Source of the DNA: Bacteroidota bacterium
GTDB lineage: Bacteria > Bacteroidota > Bacteroidia > M30B66
Direction of reading: 5' to 3'
Assembly (NCBI GenBank): GCA_027490225.1
Contig: JAIXYK010000063.1
Span: forward strand, 62,001-126,000
DNA length: 64,000 bases
Shown: one piece after another, positions 62,241 to 64,000 of the stretch
How the letters are laid out: each line of letters opens with the position of its first letter
How positions within the stretch are numbered: the stretch's first letter is position 1
Translations under genes and position numbers: made by a program
Notes under the pieces: generated by a model
Databases searched by the model: none
What the model was told of the DNA's origin: nothing
Seen by the model: the letters and a program-made list of their open reading frames with translations, nothing else

Positions 62241-63977
62241 TTATTTTACTAACTTATAAGTAAAACTATTGTTTTGCTGAGTTACTTTTAAAAGGTAAAA
62301 TCCTGATGCTAGGCTTGAGGTATCAATCGTTTCATTACCATTGATACTTTTTGCAGTTACCAGTTTTCCATCACTAGAGAATAATTCAGCCTTTATAATA
62401 TTATTACTTTCATTAATAAACTGTAAAGAATTAGAAAATGGATTTGGAAATACCTGTAATGAAGTATTTTTCATTTCGGCTATTCCGATTACAATTACTT
62501 CAAGTATAGTTGACATTGCTTCACAACCATTGTTGTATTGAACATTCAAGTTATAGTTTCCATCTATTGGAACTTCGAAGCTGCTGCTTGTAAATTGTTC
62601 GTATATAATCCCATCAATGAACCAAGTGAACACTGATACATTTTCTGCTGTAGTGCTTATTGTATTTGAGTTTGGGGCGAAAAATATTTGAGGAACTGGA
62701 GCTGGTTTAAAAACCATATCAATCAGTACGCTTTCTCCTCCAAAATCAGGGCAGGTTTCTGTAAAACCAACTACTGAATAAACACCTGAATTGGTTATTA
62801 ACAAGCTATCATCTGTTTCATTTTCAATTACTATATTATTTTTCGTCCAAATGATATCATTCTCATAAGGAGGATTTAATTGTAAGTAAACAGAATCTCC
62901 TTCGCACAAATCTGCTAAAGGAATATCAGACAATGTAGCAACAGTTACAGGAAGGAAAACCCAACCATCAACTAAAACTTCTGCAGAACGCTCGGTGCAT
63001 CCATCTATTGTAACATCCACGCTAAAATTTGAACCTGCACTGTTGAAATAATCAACTATCAATTCCTGTTGAGTAGCTTCTTGAATTGGGTTTCCATCTC
63101 TAAACCATTGATAAAATTCAGCTGAAATTGTTGTGAGCGTATCGTCTTTTTCAGGACAGAGTATAATATTATTTGGATTGATTACTGGGTCAAAAGGACA
63201 ATCAACAAAAATTCCGTTAAAGAGGTATGATTCAGATTGTTTACTACAACCTTGGGAATATATTGCCTCCACTTTGTAGCTTCCATTTTGTGAAGGTACT
63301 AGAATACTCTGAATTGCATTTTGCAAAACAACATCATTCAGATACCATTGATATTGAGGAGCTATAACTGATGTAGATAAGCTTAAAGTTTGTGTATTTT
63401 CAGAAACAATAGGAACTTCAGAATTAATAAAATTCAAATTTGTAGTGCCTGATAATCTGAGTGTATTAGGACATTGTGCAATAGCTCCAGAAACAGCATA
63501 AGCACCTGAAGAAACGGCTAAAAGCGAATCAGAAAATTGACCAGGAATTTGAACACCATTTCTAAACCATTTAAGGTTTGTGTCGAATATTGGTAAAACA
63601 TCCAATTGAATTTCATTTCCAATACAAGCTGTATTATCCGGAGAATTTGCAACTTGAAAAGAAATTGAAGGTACAGTTATACTTGTTACTTGAATAGCTG
63701 GCGAAGGCTCTGTACAGTTATTTATTGTAGAAACAACCAAAAAACTTGCACCTGCATCTTGTACCTGATTAATTGTTAAAGTTTGTTGATTAGCTCCTAT
63801 TATAGGATTTCCATTCTTATACCATTGATAGCTGCCTGCAGTTTGCGTGCTTAATGTATCAGATTGAGAAGGACAAAGCGCAACATTTCCATTTACAACA
63901 GTTGGATTAAAAGGACATTGCGCAGAAAGAGATAAACAACTAAGGAAAGCTGTGAAAACTAAAAATATTTTTTTCAT
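62241..63977 (-). CDS. T9SS-sorted Ig-like repeat protein
   Basis: A 578-residue exported protein with a signal peptide (MKKIFLVFTAFLSCLSLSAQ). The body has about five Ig-like units, of which two are close repeats: CPFNPTVVNGNVALCPSQSDTLST...YQWYKNGNP and CPFDPVINPNNIILCPEKDDTLTT...YQWFRDGNP, each followed by a TLTI or ELIVD strand. Other units carry LKWFRNGVQ and IIWTKNN. The C-terminal T9SS type A domain runs VFPNPFSNSL to TYKLVK. No catalytic motif is visible. A surface adhesin or matrix protein is likely (inference). The start is 23 bases from the window end, so its promoter is outside. Confidence 0.85.
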   Translation of the reverse strand: MKKIFLVFTAFLSCLSLSAQCPFNPTVVNGNVALCPSQSDTLSTQTAGSYQWYKNGNPIIGANQQTLTINQVQDAGASFLVVSTINNCTEPSPAIQVTSITVPSISFQVANSPDNTACIGNEIQLDVLPIFDTNLKWFRNGVQIPGQFSDSLLAVSSGAYAVSGAIAQCPNTLRLSGTTNLNFINSEVPIVSENTQTLSLSTSVIAPQYQWYLNDVVLQNAIQSILVPSQNGSYKVEAIYSQGCSKQSESYLFNGIFVDCPFDPVINPNNIILCPEKDDTLTTISAEFYQWFRDGNPIQEATQQELIVDYFNSAGSNFSVDVTIDGCTERSAEVLVDGWVFLPVTVATLSDIPLADLCEGDSVYLQLNPPYENDIIWTKNNIVIENETDDSLLITNSGVYSVVGFTETCPDFGGESVLIDMVFKPAPVPQIFFAPNSNTISTTAENVSVFTWFIDGIIYEQFTSSSFEVPIDGNYNLNVQYNNGCEAMSTILEVIVIGIAEMKNTSLQVFPNPFSNSLQFINESNNIIKAELFSSDGKLVTAKSINGNETIDTSSLASGFYLLKVTQQNNSFTYKLVK

Positions 63978-64000
63978 TCTTGTAGATAATGAAACACAAA

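Noticed and set aside
1-64000. tRNA, rRNA or riboswitch genes
   Set aside because: I looked in the gaps between genes and saw no cloverleaf-like or known riboswitch pattern; the gaps are short and AT-rich.

Overview
The window is an AT-rich chromosome segment of a member of the Bacteroidota. I judged composition by eye and did not compute it. The evidence is: nine secreted proteins ending in the type IX secretion (T9SS) type A C-terminal sorting domain (a YPNP-like start and a short basic end); a SusC-like TonB-dependent receptor with an N-terminal carboxypeptidase-regulatory domain; BshA; a DUF5606 protein; a fused DAHP synthase/chorismate mutase; and promoter boxes of the Bacteroidota TAnnTTTG type. 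I saw no rRNA, tRNA, CRISPR array, transposase, integrase or phage gene. It reads as a normal chromosomal region, not an island.

Layout. 1-4.7 kb (+): dCMP deaminase, C-terminal processing protease, DsbD and a DUF1801 protein. 5.0-9.6 kb (mostly -): a 59-residue glycine-rich membrane protein, a YrdC/YciO protein, a transaldolase-type aldolase, BshA, an aspartyl protease and malate dehydrogenase, with a SUI1-type factor on the + strand. 9.7-12.3 kb (+): MscS channel, a T9SS beta-propeller-like protein and an orphan response regulator. 12.7-18.5 kb (-): three paralogous T9SS surface proteins, one with long Asp tracts around a Gly/Asn repeat. 18.8-22.7 kb (-): amino acid permease, DAHP synthase/chorismate mutase and a deoxyhypusine-synthase-like protein. 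22.8-29.4 kb (+): a lamin-tail T9SS protein, then TonB receptor, lipoprotein and secreted endonuclease I, possibly a system for using extracellular DNA. 29.5-35.5 kb: an XRE/S24 repressor (-), a T9SS subtilase, a DUF5606 protein and an M3 peptidase. 35.5-40.2 kb (-): a helix-hairpin-helix protein with a predicted outer-membrane barrel, a PorV-like barrel, and purE/purK. 40.2-41.3 kb (+): hpt and adk. 41.5-53.4 kb (-): a 3769-residue multidomain T9SS protein and a small secreted partner gene. 53.7-64 kb: yidC, a CPA2 antiporter, RidA, DUF423, M32 carboxypeptidase, a lipoprotein, pckA and a last T9SS protein.

How they fit together. Housekeeping genes (purines, PEP/malate, aromatic amino acids, bacillithiol, membrane insertion, periplasmic thiol redox) are interleaved with a large surface-exported set. 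None of the T9SS machinery lies here apart from one PorV-like barrel of unknown role. The least explained parts are the receptor-lipoprotein-nuclease operon with a terminator just in front of it, the helix-hairpin-helix barrel pair, the Asp-tract surface protein and its two paralogs, and the giant protein with an in-frame duplication of about 1.46 kb. Functions come from reading motifs by eye; no database search was run.
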